From Alphaproteobacteria bacterium (GTDB taxonomy: Bacteria; Myxococcota_A; UBA796; GCA-2862545): 64,000 bases of DNA. Below the pieces are notes generated by a model. It was not told where the DNA came from, did not search any database, and saw only the letters and a program-made list of their open reading frames with translations. The stretch spans positions 124,001 through 188,000 of the forward strand of contig JACKEO010000005.1 in assembly GCA_020632955.1 (NCBI GenBank), given 5' to 3'. Position numbers and translations under genes: made by a program. Of the stretch, positions 1 through 8,800 are shown in pieces (position 1 is the first letter of the stretch; every line of letters begins with the position of its first letter).

Positions 1-586
1 TGCAGGACTCGCTGGCCTGGTCGATGCGTGTGCAGGCCATGTCCCAGCCCGGGAGCGTGGGGTCGCGGAAGCTCTCCCACACCGGGAAGATCTCGCCCGG
101 GCGCTTCCCCACGTCGCGGCCGGGGTCGCAGACGTCGAGGGTGAGCCGCTGCACGCCGCGGACCAGCTGCGGCAGGCGCACCCAGATCGTCCCCTTGCCC
201 GCCGAGGCCTCCTGCACCCAGTGGAGCAGCCAGACGCCCATGGCGTCGGTCACCTGCAGGTTCGACAGGTCGGACTGGGCTCCGGGCAGCGGCGGCACCT
301 GCACCTCCACCGTGTAGTCGTCGATGGGGGCGGCGGCGGTGGAGGTGATGACCACCGTGGCCGTGCAGGTGAGGGCGGAGTCGTCCGGCGCGACGGTGTC
401 GGTGCCCGTGTCGGTGTCGCGGCCGATCAGCCCCCCGCCCGGCCCGTCGGTGTCGGTGGCCGCGTCGGTGTCGGTGTCGGGGAGGTCCACTCCCGCCGCG
501 TCGGTGTCGTCCTCCCCCTTCCCGGGTCCGCGCAGGCCGGCCTCGATGCAGGCGGTGGTGAGGAGCACGAAGGGAAGGGCACGCAC
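1..586 (-). CDS. DUF2341-like lipoprotein, 3' end outside window
   Basis: GTG start preceded by GGGAGG. The N-terminus has an Arg followed by a short hydrophobic run and lipobox LTTAC, so it is a lipoprotein with the Cys at residue 13. An Asp/Thr-rich tether (repeated DTDTD) follows to about residue 70. The next 120 residues read like DUF2341: a beta-rich stretch, a 'V-T-D-..-G-V-W-L-L-H-W' core, an 'IWVRLPQLVRG' strand and 'EIFPVWESF..P..PGW'. In that family a LamG-like or other binding domain usually follows, but here the window edge cuts the gene at about residue 195. Role unknown; probably an envelope carbohydrate- or protein-binding module. It lies 67 nt downstream of the cytochrome P460 gene on the same strand and may be the last gene of the operon or have its own promoter. 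Confidence 0.72.
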   Translation of the reverse strand, partial: MRALPFVLLTTACIEAGLRGPGKGEDDTDAAGVDLPDTDTDAATDTDGPGGGLIGRDTDTGTDTVAPDDSALTCTATVVITSTAAAPIDDYTVEVQVPPLPGAQSDLSNLQVTDAMGVWLLHWVQEASAGKGTIWVRLPQLVRGVQRLTLDVCDPGRDVGKRPGEIFPVWESFRDPTLPGWDMACTRIDQASESC

Positions 587-618
587 GTCCGGCCTCCCGC
601 GCGTGGTCCGGTCGCGCG

Positions 619-624
619 AGGATA
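619..624 (-). promoter_or_regulatory. Possible -10 hexamer TATCCT upstream of the DUF2341-like lipoprotein
   Basis: TATCCT on the minus strand, 32 nt before the GTG start at 586, inside the only non-coding gap of this gene group. No -35 is visible, so this is weak; read-through from the operon is equally possible. Confidence 0.25.
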
Positions 625-653
625 CGCGGAGCGGGGGCGTGGATCCAGCGGCG

Positions 654-1178
654 TCAGCGGATCGCGAGCTGCGGCGACAGCACGTAGTCCTCGTCGGCTG
701 CGGCGCGGTGGCAGACGTTGCAGTCCGTCGGACCCTGGGGCGTGTCGTCGTCGCCCCCCAGGAAGCAGGCGTAGCCGCGTCCCGCCGGGGGCTCCTCGCC
801 CCGCCACACGATCGCGGGCCGCTCGGCCTCGTCGAGGTGCAGCTCGAACCACTCCCAGCCCAGGGCACCGTCGTCGTTGTAGTCGCCGCCGCGCTTGGCC
901 ATCGCCACCACCGGCCACGCCGTGGGGTCGTCGCCGGCGCGCAGCACCTTCACGATGCGGGTGCCCACGGGAAAGAGGTCGCCTCGGCGGCCGTCCGACA
1001 CGTGGATCGTGCGGTCTCCCGTGCCGTGGCCGAAGCCGGGGAGGTCCGCCTCGGCCACGTCGATCGTGCGCCAGCTGCGGTAGCCTTCGAAGTCGCGCTG
1101 GAAGGCCACGAAGCTGTCGGGCTCCTCCCCCGCGCAGGCCGCGAGGAGGAGGGCCACGACGCCCAGGCTAGAGCGCAA
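654..1178 (-). CDS. Cytochrome P460-family lipoprotein with a CxxCH haem site
   Basis: 174 residues. The TTG start at 1178 gives a clean lipoprotein signal (RSSLGVVALLLAAC, Cys15) and overlaps the imelysin stop by 11 nt; an internal GTG at the ninth codon is the alternative. The body follows the cytochrome P460/c'-beta pattern: 'YRSW' (about 33-36), an 'H-x-R-x-x-x-V' region, 'GTRIVK' (72-77), 'VAMAKRGG', a 'GWEWFEL' strand and a C-terminal haem-binding C153-N-V-C156-H157. P460-family proteins bind a lysine-cross-linked haem and act in hydroxylamine or NO chemistry; related lipoproteins have no known activity. Third gene of the di-haem oxidoreductase/imelysin operon, which suggests periplasmic electron transfer or NO/peroxide handling. 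Family fairly sure, substrate not. Confidence 0.78.
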   Translation of the reverse strand: MRSSLGVVALLLAACAGEEPDSFVAFQRDFEGYRSWRTIDVAEADLPGFGHGTGDRTIHVSDGRRGDLFPVGTRIVKVLRAGDDPTAWPVVAMAKRGGDYNDDGALGWEWFELHLDEAERPAIVWRGEEPPAGRGYACFLGGDDDTPQGPTDCNVCHRAAADEDYVLSPQLAIR

Positions 1179-2166
1179 CGTCGACCCCGATCGCCGCGCC
1201 GGCGGCCACCATCGCGGCCACGAGCGAGCCCTCGGCGCCCGGGTCGGACTCCGTGAGCAGCAGGGTCCACAGGGTGCCGTAGGGGGTGGCGAGGTCGGCC
1301 TCGGTGGGGTCGTCGGGGCTCCAGGTGGCGGGCACCTCGGGCAGGGCGTCCCCGGGCAGGGCATCGTAGGCTGCGGCCACCCGGGCGAAGCCGTCGCGCA
1401 CGGCGCCGTCGAGGGCGTCGCCGTCGGGGGTGGACAGGATCCACGGCGAGAAGGCCTCGTAGATGTCGAGGCCGCCGGCCAGGTTGGCCCGCATGTCGGC
1501 GAGGGTGTGGCGGGCGTACCGGGACTCGGCCTCGCCGGTGGCGCCGAGCGCGATCTTCTCGGTCTGCTCGGCCATGGAGCCCACCACACCGCCGTAGGCG
1601 GCCGCCGCGTCCAGGGCGAGCGGTTCGAAGGCGTCGCGCATCGCGTGCGTGTCGTCCACGAGGCGCTGGACGAGGCCGTCGCGGAAGCTGCCGGCCTGGG
1701 TGGCGTCGGCCGGGAAGGCGGCCGCCACGTACCCGGTGAGCGTGGACTCGAAGGCCTCCACCTCGGCGGGGATGGCGTCGGCCCACAGGATGCGCTCGAT
1801 CGCGTGCACGCCGGTGACGCCCTCGCCGTCGAAGAGGTCGGGGTCGGCCCCCTCCGCGAGGAAGCCGTCGTAGCGCTCGTCGGTGGAGGCATCGAGGTCG
1901 GGGAAGAGCTCGGCGATGGCGCCCTCCACGCGCTCGTAGGCGGTGCGGGCGTCCTTCCAGGCGGCGCGCATCGCGTCGAGGGCGGCCGCGTCGGCGCTCG
2001 CGCTCCACCCGTCGTCGTCGGGCGTCGGGGCGGCCGCCTGCAGGGCCTCGGCCGCGTCCACGAGGTCGTCGACCCCGCCGCCCACCACGGCCTTCGCGGC
2101 GAGGATGGCGTCGGTCTCGGGGCTGGCGCCGCAGGCGGCGAGGAGGAGGAGGGACAGGGATCGCAT
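1168..2166 (-). CDS. Imelysin-family (EfeO/IrpA-like) lipoprotein
   Basis: 332 residues. Signal peptide MRSLSLLLLAAC with the lipidated Cys at 12 and Gly at +2. The body is mostly helical. It carries the imelysin signature G-x-H-x-x-E at G119-V-H121-A-I-E124 followed by RILW, and later 'DMRANLAGGLDIYEAFSPW', as in the two-bundle imelysin fold (PF09375). Imelysins are iron-regulated periplasmic or outer-membrane proteins linked to iron uptake; they are not true peptidases. The ATG is 14 nt downstream of the di-haem oxidoreductase stop. In known operons an imelysin sits beside this same oxidoreductase, which supports both calls. The ligand, probably a metal or haem compound, is inferred from the family. 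Confidence 0.88.
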   Translation of the reverse strand: MRSLSLLLLAACGASPETDAILAAKAVVGGGVDDLVDAAEALQAAAPTPDDDGWSASADAAALDAMRAAWKDARTAYERVEGAIAELFPDLDASTDERYDGFLAEGADPDLFDGEGVTGVHAIERILWADAIPAEVEAFESTLTGYVAAAFPADATQAGSFRDGLVQRLVDDTHAMRDAFEPLALDAAAAYGGVVGSMAEQTEKIALGATGEAESRYARHTLADMRANLAGGLDIYEAFSPWILSTPDGDALDGAVRDGFARVAAAYDALPGDALPEVPATWSPDDPTEADLATPYGTLWTLLLTESDPGAEGSLVAAMVAAGAAIGVDVAL

Positions 2167-2180
2167 GGAGGCTCCGGGGG

Positions 2181-3350
2181 TCAGAGGGAGGAGACGTGGG
2201 TGGCGAGGACCCGCTGGTCGTCGTGGGACAGGGCGCGCCAGGCGGCCACGGCGGCGGCGGCCTCCGACCCGGGGCCGTCGTGGGCCTCGATGGCCTCGAC
2301 CACCGTGGCCGCGCGACCGTCGTGCATCAGGCGCCGGAAGAAGCGGAGGCCCACCAGCGGGGCCGTGCGCCACTCGGACGGCCCGGCGTCGCCCTCCACG
2401 ATGCCGTCGTCGTGGTCGTCCCCGAGGTCGTGCAGCAGCAGGTCGGTGAACAGCGGGGCGTCGCGGCCTGCGAGCGCCTCCACCGGGTGGTCGGCACGCG
2501 TGGGCAGCGTGGGCACGTGGCACGCGGCGCAGCCCACGGCGGCGAAGAGCGCCTCGCCGTCCGCCGATGCGGGCGCTCGCGCCGGCAGGTCGAGGAGGCG
2601 CACGTAGTCGGCCACGAGGAGCACGGTCTCGTCGTCCAGATCGACCCCGGGCAGCGCGTCGTCCACGAGGGCGTCGGGGTTGGGGACCTCGTCGGGGAAC
2701 CAGGCGCTGGTGAGCCCCATGTCGCCGTGGAAGGCGTCGGCAGTGAAGGCGTCGAGGGTGGCCACCCGTGCCTTCAGGCCGAAGCGGCCCACGAGGGCGT
2801 CGTCGCCGGGACGGTGGTCGGCGAACCGGGTGTCGGCCTCCCGCGCGTAGGGCCACGCCACGCGGGCCACCCGTCCCGACACGCCGTCGTCGGTGGCCGC
2901 CTGCGCCGCCTCGAGGGCGAAGAGGGCGTCGGCGTCCACGGCCTCGATCCAGCCCCGTGCGAACACGGCGGGCGGATTGCGCTGGGTGAGCACCACCCGT
3001 GGGTCGGCCGGCGCGATCACGCCCTGGGTGGCGCCCGCGGTGTGCTGCGGCCGCACGGCGTCACCGTGGGGCAGCACCTCAGGGGGACCCGCCATGCGCT
3101 CCACCACCCCGGGACCGCGGCCGTCGTCGGCGTGGCAGGAGGCACAGGCGGGACGGATGAAGAGCGGACCGAGGCCCTGGGCCGACGTGAACGGCGTCTC
3201 GAAGAGGGCGTCGCCTGCGTCGAAGCGGTCGCGCCAGGGGGCGTCGAGACCGTCGAGGGGGAGGTCGGGCGGGTCCGACCCCACCACGGTGAGGCCGTCG
3301 AGCGGGTCCGCGCAGGCGGTCAGCAGCAGCAGGAGGACGGGGCGAGCCAT
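2181..3350 (-). CDS. Di-haem oxidoreductase (DHOR, COG3488-type) lipoprotein
   Basis: 389 residues. Lipobox in ARPVLLLLLTAC (Cys13). Two c-type haem motifs are visible: C69-A-S-C72-H73 in the N-terminal half and C274-A-A-C277-H278 in the C-terminal half. The intervening 'NPPAVFARGWIEAVD' and the C-terminal 'WRTAPLVGLRFFRRLMHDGRA' match the DHOR/'thiol oxidoreductase' family (PF06537), which is related to MauG and di-haem peroxidases. First gene of the operon with imelysin and cytochrome P460; a good promoter lies 20 nt upstream. Likely a periplasmic electron-transfer or peroxidase-type partner of the imelysin. The electron donor and real substrate are unknown. Confidence 0.88.
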   Translation of the reverse strand: MARPVLLLLLTACADPLDGLTVVGSDPPDLPLDGLDAPWRDRFDAGDALFETPFTSAQGLGPLFIRPACASCHADDGRGPGVVERMAGPPEVLPHGDAVRPQHTAGATQGVIAPADPRVVLTQRNPPAVFARGWIEAVDADALFALEAAQAATDDGVSGRVARVAWPYAREADTRFADHRPGDDALVGRFGLKARVATLDAFTADAFHGDMGLTSAWFPDEVPNPDALVDDALPGVDLDDETVLLVADYVRLLDLPARAPASADGEALFAAVGCAACHVPTLPTRADHPVEALAGRDAPLFTDLLLHDLGDDHDDGIVEGDAGPSEWRTAPLVGLRFFRRLMHDGRAATVVEAIEAHDGPGSEAAAAVAAWRALSHDDQRVLATHVSSL

Positions 3351-3370
3351 GCGGGCCTCGGAGGCCGCGC

Positions 3371-3399
3371 ACCGTAACGAAACTGAAAGTCACGTTCAA
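3371..3399 (-). promoter_or_regulatory. Promoter of the DHOR/imelysin/P460 operon
   Basis: Reading the minus strand, TTGAAC (3399-3394) is followed by exactly 17 nt and then TACGGT (3376-3371), with the ATG 20 nt further on. This is the only start in the window with both a recognisable -35 and a -10 at ideal spacing, in a short AT-rich island. A palindrome covers the -35 and spacer. Confidence 0.6.
3384..3398. promoter_or_regulatory. Candidate operator, imperfect 15-bp palindrome
   Basis: TGAAAGTCACGTTCA: arms TGAA/TTCA with matching inner GT/AC, so 12 of 15 positions are symmetric. It overlaps the -35 and the start of the spacer of the operon promoter, a classic repressor position. It does not look like a textbook Fur box. 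Iron or redox control is suggested only by the genes behind it. Confidence 0.4.
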
Positions 3400-3478
3400 C
3401 TAAGTCTTGATCGTCCTCTCCCAGGTCCTCTGTGCGCACGCCGTGGAGCGGTCGGGCGACGCCGAGGATCGGGCGACG

Positions 3479-4030
3479 CTATCGCCAGCCGCGGAGGCTG
3501 CTCTCCTCGCGGCGGTACAGCTCGAGCGCCTCCTTGACCACGGTGACGGCGGCGGCGGGGCCGTCGAACTCGTCCACCAGCACCACCTTGTTCTCGTTGG
3601 CCTTGTAGTCCTCGAAGAACCTGCGGATCTCGCGGAAGAGGTGCGGCGGGAGCTGGGCGATGTCGGTGTAGGCGTTGAAGGCCGGGTCGTGGCAGTGCAC
3701 GGCGATGATCTTGTCGTCGAGCTTGCCCTCGTCCTTCATGTGCATGACGCCGATCGGGCGGGCCATCAGCATCGACAGCGGGGCCACCGGCTCGTAGCCG
3801 AGCACCAGCACGTCGAGGGGGTCGCCGTCGTCGCAGTAGCTGCGGGGGATGAAGCCGTAGTTCGCCGGGTAGATGACCGAGCTGTACAGGATGCGGTCGA
3901 CGCGCAGCAGGCCCGTGGGCTTGTCGAGCTCGTACTTGACCTTGCTGCCCTTCGGGATCTCGATGACGACGTTGATCCCCTCGGCGGCCTTGCTGGGGTC
4001 GTTGGGGAGATCGTGCCAGGCGTGCGTCAT
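3479..4030 (-). CDS. ppa: Inorganic pyrophosphatase (family I)
   Basis: 183 residues, the usual length for the bacterial soluble enzyme. It hydrolyses PPi to phosphate in the cytoplasm and so pulls biosynthetic reactions forward. The metal-binding signature is intact: D68-G-D70-P-L-D73, preceded by 'YPANYGFIPRSYCDDG'. Lys/Arg and Tyr residues of the active site are seen in 'VKYELDK' and 'RVDRILYSSVIYPANYG', with 'MKDEGKLDDKIIAV' after it. ATG with GGAGG just upstream. The 128-nt gap to the next gene contains that gene's promoter, so ppa is probably transcribed alone or with the upstream membrane gene. Confidence 0.96.
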   Translation of the reverse strand: MTHAWHDLPNDPSKAAEGINVVIEIPKGSKVKYELDKPTGLLRVDRILYSSVIYPANYGFIPRSYCDDGDPLDVLVLGYEPVAPLSMLMARPIGVMHMKDEGKLDDKIIAVHCHDPAFNAYTDIAQLPPHLFREIRRFFEDYKANENKVVLVDEFDGPAAAVTVVKEALELYRREESSLRGWR

Positions 4031-4120
4031 GGGTCCTCCGAGGCGGCCGGGCGTCTATGCCCTCGCGGCCTCGGGCGGCCTGCAACGCATCGTGACGGGG
4101 TGTCCGCGCGCGCCGGCGGA

Positions 4121-5662
4121 TCAGCTCCCGACGCGGCGGCGCACCCAGATGCCTGCCGTGGCGTCCTGGTACACGCGCTCCCAGCTGTCGTCGTCGTCGA
4201 GCGCGTGCGCGAGGTGGGAGCCCGTCGGGTAGATCACCCACGCGATGCGGTGGCGGCGCAGCACCTTCTCCCACCCGGGCGTGACGTCGTGCACCTCGAA
4301 GTAGGTGCGCAGGGCCTCCTCGCCGAGGTGGTCGTGCCAGGAGTTCAGGAAGACCTGGCGGTCGGGGTACAGCCGCCACGCGAGGTAGGCCCCCCACCGG
4401 AAGCTGTTGAACATCGGCCCCTCGAGCGCGTCCGGGTGGGCCTCGATCCAGTCCACGGCGTCCACGGGCTGCAGGTCGCGGTCGAAGGTGATCTCCGGCG
4501 TGCGCGCCAGCCCCACGGCGCCCAGCAGGCCGACGAGGGCGAGCGCGACGAGGCCCCAGCCGCCGCGGCGTGCCTCGGCCTCGTCCAGGCCGTGGCTGGA
4601 CCGGAGCACGGCGCCCGCCGCGTCGCCGAGCGGACCGGGGCTGCGTGCCAGACCGCCCAGGGCGCTGCTCAGCCGCTCGGCCACGAAGGGAGCGGTGAAG
4701 GTGGCGAAGAGGGCGCCGTGGCGCGCGGAGTGCAGGGCCATCGCGTTGAGGCCCAGCGAGAGCAGCAGCCACGGCGCGGGGGGGGGCGTGCGTGCCCCCG
4801 CGAGACCCACCCAGAGCAGGGTCATGTAGGCGAGCAGGATCCACCCGGCCGGGCCGCGGAAGTCCGGGCTCTGGAACTCCGTGGTGAAGCTCGTCATGTA
4901 GTCGTTGCCCAGCCAGGCCAGGAAGTGGGCGTGCAGCGCGAAGCCCCAGGGGTTGAGGCCCGAGGCCAGCAGCAGCACCACGAGCCCGCCGGCGTAGGTG
5001 CCGGCGCGTCGCCAGGCGGCGCCCGGTTCGGGCACGGCGAGGGCCTCGAGCACCGAGCCCACGCCGAAGGCCAGCAGCACGGGGGCGATCACCAGGAAGC
5101 CGGCGTGCACCTGGGCCCAGAGCAGCACGATCAGCAGGCTGCGTCCCAGCCAGGCGCGCGGTGCGAGGGCGCCGGTGCGCAGCTGCTCGCAGCCCGTGAC
5201 GAAGGCGAAGCCCAGCGCCCAGGTGAGCACGTGGGGACGGGGGTGCAGGTGGGTGTTCTGCACCATGAGGGCGGCCACCAGCACCACGACGGCCGGCCAG
5301 GTGGTGGCGCCCATCGCCAGGGCGCGGCGGTGCATGCCCGCGGCGAGCAGGGCCACGACGAGGGCGGCGAGGATCACGGGCCCGGCGAGGCCGAAGGGCC
5401 TGGCGGCGAGGGCCATGGCCACCTCCGCCAGCCACTCGTGCGCGATGAAGGGCGTGTCGCCGGCGAGCACGCTGGTGGGCTCGGTGTCGAGCCAGCCGCC
5501 CTGCTGGAGCATGAGATCGCCGAGCACCAGGTGGAGCGCCGCGTCGCCGTCGAAGGAGAGCGTGAGGTTCGCGAACGGGGGCACGCTGTTGCGCACGAGC
5601 TGGAGCAGGCAGACGATGCCCGCCACGCCAGGCACCCACCACCACGCCGCGGTCCGCTTCAT
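4121..5662 (-). CDS. GT-C-type (glycosyltransferase 39-like) integral membrane protein
   Basis: 513 residues, with roughly 10-12 hydrophobic segments. The ATG at 5662 was chosen because GAGAGGA lies just upstream and a Lys-Arg-led membrane segment follows; 21 in-frame codons lie upstream. After the first membrane helix there is 'FDGDAALHLVLGDLML..GGW..TEPTS...IAHEWL', the acidic-loop pattern of polytopic GT-C enzymes that use lipid-linked sugars (catalytic Asp in the first periplasmic loop). The final 130 residues form a soluble periplasmic-looking domain. It follows no sugar-biosynthesis gene, so donor and acceptor are unknown. One of five proteins of this architecture in the window. Confidence 0.7.
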   Translation of the reverse strand: MKRTAAWWWVPGVAGIVCLLQLVRNSVPPFANLTLSFDGDAALHLVLGDLMLQQGGWLDTEPTSVLAGDTPFIAHEWLAEVAMALAARPFGLAGPVILAALVVALLAAGMHRRALAMGATTWPAVVVLVAALMVQNTHLHPRPHVLTWALGFAFVTGCEQLRTGALAPRAWLGRSLLIVLLWAQVHAGFLVIAPVLLAFGVGSVLEALAVPEPGAAWRRAGTYAGGLVVLLLASGLNPWGFALHAHFLAWLGNDYMTSFTTEFQSPDFRGPAGWILLAYMTLLWVGLAGARTPPPAPWLLLSLGLNAMALHSARHGALFATFTAPFVAERLSSALGGLARSPGPLGDAAGAVLRSSHGLDEAEARRGGWGLVALALVGLLGAVGLARTPEITFDRDLQPVDAVDWIEAHPDALEGPMFNSFRWGAYLAWRLYPDRQVFLNSWHDHLGEEALRTYFEVHDVTPGWEKVLRRHRIAWVIYPTGSHLAHALDDDDSWERVYQDATAGIWVRRRVGS

Positions 5663-5697
5663 CGGGGTCCTCTCGCGGCCGGGGCGCCGCCGCGCCG

Positions 5698-5703
5698 ACG
5701 GTA
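5698..5703 (-). promoter_or_regulatory. Candidate -10 hexamer TACCGT for the GT-C gene
   Basis: TACCGT on the minus strand, 35 nt before the ATG at 5662; fits the TA[GC]N[GC]T pattern seen before other starts here. No -35 is visible. Confidence 0.35.
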
Positions 5704-5785
5704 GCACGTCGGGCTGGCAGGGCACCGCGCGTCACGGGGGTGCCACGACGGGGCGCGCCAGGCGCGGCCGGGGTCCCGAACGCGC

Positions 5786-5791
5786 TAGAGT
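5786..5791 (+). promoter_or_regulatory. Candidate -10 hexamer TAGAGT for the giant lipoprotein
   Basis: TAGAGT, 23 nt before the ATG at 5815, in the divergent gap with the GT-C gene. Fits the local TA[GC]N[GC]T pattern; no -35 seen. Confidence 0.4.
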
Positions 5792-5814
5792 CCGCGGTCC
5801 TGCAGGGGTGTGTG

Positions 5815-8800
5815 ATGCGCTGGTCGTGGATCGGACTGTGGTGCTGGATCGGGTGCTCCGCGCCGGTCCCCGATGCGGACGACACGGGCGTGGACCCCGA
5901 CTCCACGATGGGGGGCCTGCCCGACCTCGGCGAGGCCATGGTCGGCTCCGACGGCGGCACGATCGACCTCGGCGACCTGCGTCTCGTGGTGCCGCCGGGC
6001 GCGCTCGCGACCGAGGCGGAGCTGCGCGTGGTGCGGCGCGGCACCCGCCCGGATGGCGCGCTGTCGGACGCCTTCGACTTCCTGCCTCCCGGCCTGGACT
6101 TCGCCGTGCCCGCCACGGTGTCCTTCCGCACCGACGTCACGGGCGAGGTCACCGTGCGCTGGTCCACCGACGGCCGCACCTTCGACGTGCTGCCCGCCCG
6201 GCTGGTGAACGGCTGGGCGTCTGCCGAGGTGGAGCACTTCAGCGTGGGCTTCCTCGCGGGTCCGGCGGCCGACACGGCCGACACGGCGATGGGAGGAGAC
6301 AGCGGAGACTCGGGGAACAGCGGCGACAGCGGCGACAGCGGCGACTCGGGGGACAGCGGCGACAGCGGGGACTCGGGGAACAGCGGCGACTCGGGGGACA
6401 GTGGCGACTCGGGGAACAGTGGCGACTCGGGGAACAGCGGGGACTCGGGGGACAGCGGGGACTCTGGCGACAGCGGGGACTCCGGGCTGTCCGGCGACTC
6501 GGGGGACAGCGGGGACTCTGGCGACAGCGGCGACTCCGGGCTGTCTGGCGACTCGGGAGACAGCGGAGACTCCGGCGACAGCGGCGTGATCGGGGACAGT
6601 GGACCTCCGGGGGACTCCGGCGACAGCGGGGACTCCGGCGACAGCGGCTCCGTGGGTGACAGCGGTGACTCCGGCGACAGCGGCCCCGTGGGCGACAGCG
6701 GGGACTCTGGCGACAGCGGTGACTCCGGCGACAGCGGAGACTCCGGCGACTCCGGCATCGACCCCACCTGCGACGCCGACTGGGAGGTGGTCTTCCCCGA
6801 CGGCGCGGTCGACCAGGTCGAGCTGTGCACCTACCTGCCCGCGCTCACCGCCACGGTGCGGTCCGACTCCCGCTCGCCGGTGGGCACCTCGCTGCGGCTC
6901 TACGGGGCGGGCGCGGCCTTCCAGGACTGCGAGGTCTACCTGACGCTGCCCGCCCTCTGCGGCCCGGGCCTCTGGTACCTGTCGCGTGGCGAGAACATGC
7001 GGCTCACCACCGAGCTGCGGGGCTGCAGCACGGTGGGCACCGGCTTCCTCGACACCGCCTCCTTCGAGGAGGGCTGGATCCGGGTGGACCGCTTCGAGTC
7101 CACCGATCCGCTGCCCAGCCCGGGCACCGTGGCCGAGTTCATCCTCCAGGGCGAGCTGTCGGCCTGGGAGCCGATGGGGCACGGCGTGCGCGGCAGCTTC
7201 GCGGTGAAGGTGGACGTGAACGTGGGCTCGTCCACGGCCGCGTGCACGGCGCCGCCGCTGGACCACGTGTGCGGTGACGGGTCGCTCGACGACGACGAGG
7301 ACTGCGACGACGGCGACCCCATCGAGGGGGACGGCTGCGGGCGCCTCTGCCAGATCGAGGCATGCGGCAACGGCTTCGTCGAGCCCGGTGAGGCCTGCGA
7401 CGACGGCGAGGGCGGCTGTGCGGACTGCCTGTCGCCCTTCGCGACGCGTCTCGACGCGCCCGAGCCCTCCCTGCAGTCCAACTTCGGCCTCCGGCTCGCC
7501 ACGGACGGCGACCGCATGATCGTCGGCTCCTCGTCCGCCGACATGCACGGCAACGACGCAGGCGCCGCCTTCGTCTACCGCATGGACGGGGAGGGCTGGG
7601 TGTCCGAGGGCGAGCTCCTCGACCCGGCGCCGGCGTCGGCGTCCTACTTCGGCGTCGCGGTGGCGCTGGAGGGCGACACCGCGGTGGTGGTCGGACGGCC
7701 GGCGGGCGTGGAGGGGCCGTACGACCTGCACGTCTACACCTGGGACGGCCAGGCGTGGACCTGGCAGGCCACGCTGTCGGACCCCGAGGCCACGAGCAAC
7801 ACGTTCGGCCGCGTCCTGGCGCTCGACGGCGACACGCTGGTCGTGGGCGACGCCTTCCGGTCCCAGCCCGACGGCCGATCGGGCGTGGTGCGGTCCTGGA
7901 CGCGAGACGGACCGACGTGGTCGGGTCCGGTCACCCTGCCGCGCCCGGCGAACGCCCTCAGCAACTACGGCGCGGGCGTGGCGTTGGAGGGCGACTGGCT
8001 CGTCACGTCCGGGGCGGCCGAGGTGGTGGCTTCGCGCGCGGCCTTCGCCTTCGAGCGCGTGGCGGAGGCGTGGGTGCTGCGCCACGAGATCCCGCTCGAG
8101 GACTACCAGCGCGAGGAGCTCGTGCTCGACGGCACCCGCCTCGCGCTGCGCTCGCCGGGCGAGCTCTGGTGGGATGCGCGCGCGCCGATCGCCTACGACC
8201 TGTCCACCACCCCGCCCACGGCGGAGCTGCAGACGGGCTCGCTGAGCGACGACCGGTTCGCCACGAACAGCTCGCTCGTGGCCCTGTCGGGCGACCTGTA
8301 CGCCCAGGCCCTCACCGAGCCGGGCCTCGTGCAGGTGCACCGCTGGACGGGCGGCAGCTGGGCCTTCCAGGGGTCGGTGCGGCCCTTCCTCCCCCGCGAC
8401 GCGAGCACGGCCTCGGTGAGCGCCATCGCGTGGACGAGCGACGGGCGCCTGGTGATCGGCACGGGCAACGACGCCGCGGTGCAGATCCTGTCGCTGGAGG
8501 GCGCGTACTGCGGCGACGGCCAGAAGCAGCCCGGCGAGGCCTGCGACGACGGCAACGACCAGACCGACGACGGCTGCACGCCGGCGTGCGTGGTGGAGTC
8601 CTGCGGCGATGGCGTGAAGCAGCTGTCGGAGGCGTGCGACGACGGCGGCACGGCGAACAACGACGGCTGCTCGTCCACCTGCCTCGTCGAGTTCTGCGGT
8701 GACGGCGTGAAGCAGCTGTCGGAGGCGTGCGACGACGGCGACGACGACGAGACCGACGGCTGCACCCCCGCCTGCGAGGCCACCAGCTGCGGCAACGGCA

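Noticed and set aside
3384..3398. Fur box upstream of the imelysin operon
   Set aside because: The palindrome does not follow GATAAT-type Fur half-sites; only an unspecified operator is supported.
6295..6756. Direct repeats that could be taken for a CRISPR array
   Set aside because: They are in-frame Gly-Asp-Ser codons without spacers and without cas genes.
3396..6830. Long minus-strand frame reading Pro-Glu-Ser-Pro-Leu-Ser repeats
   Set aside because: It is the antisense of the Gly-Asp-Ser stalk and runs into ppa and the GT-C gene; no start signal or family feature.
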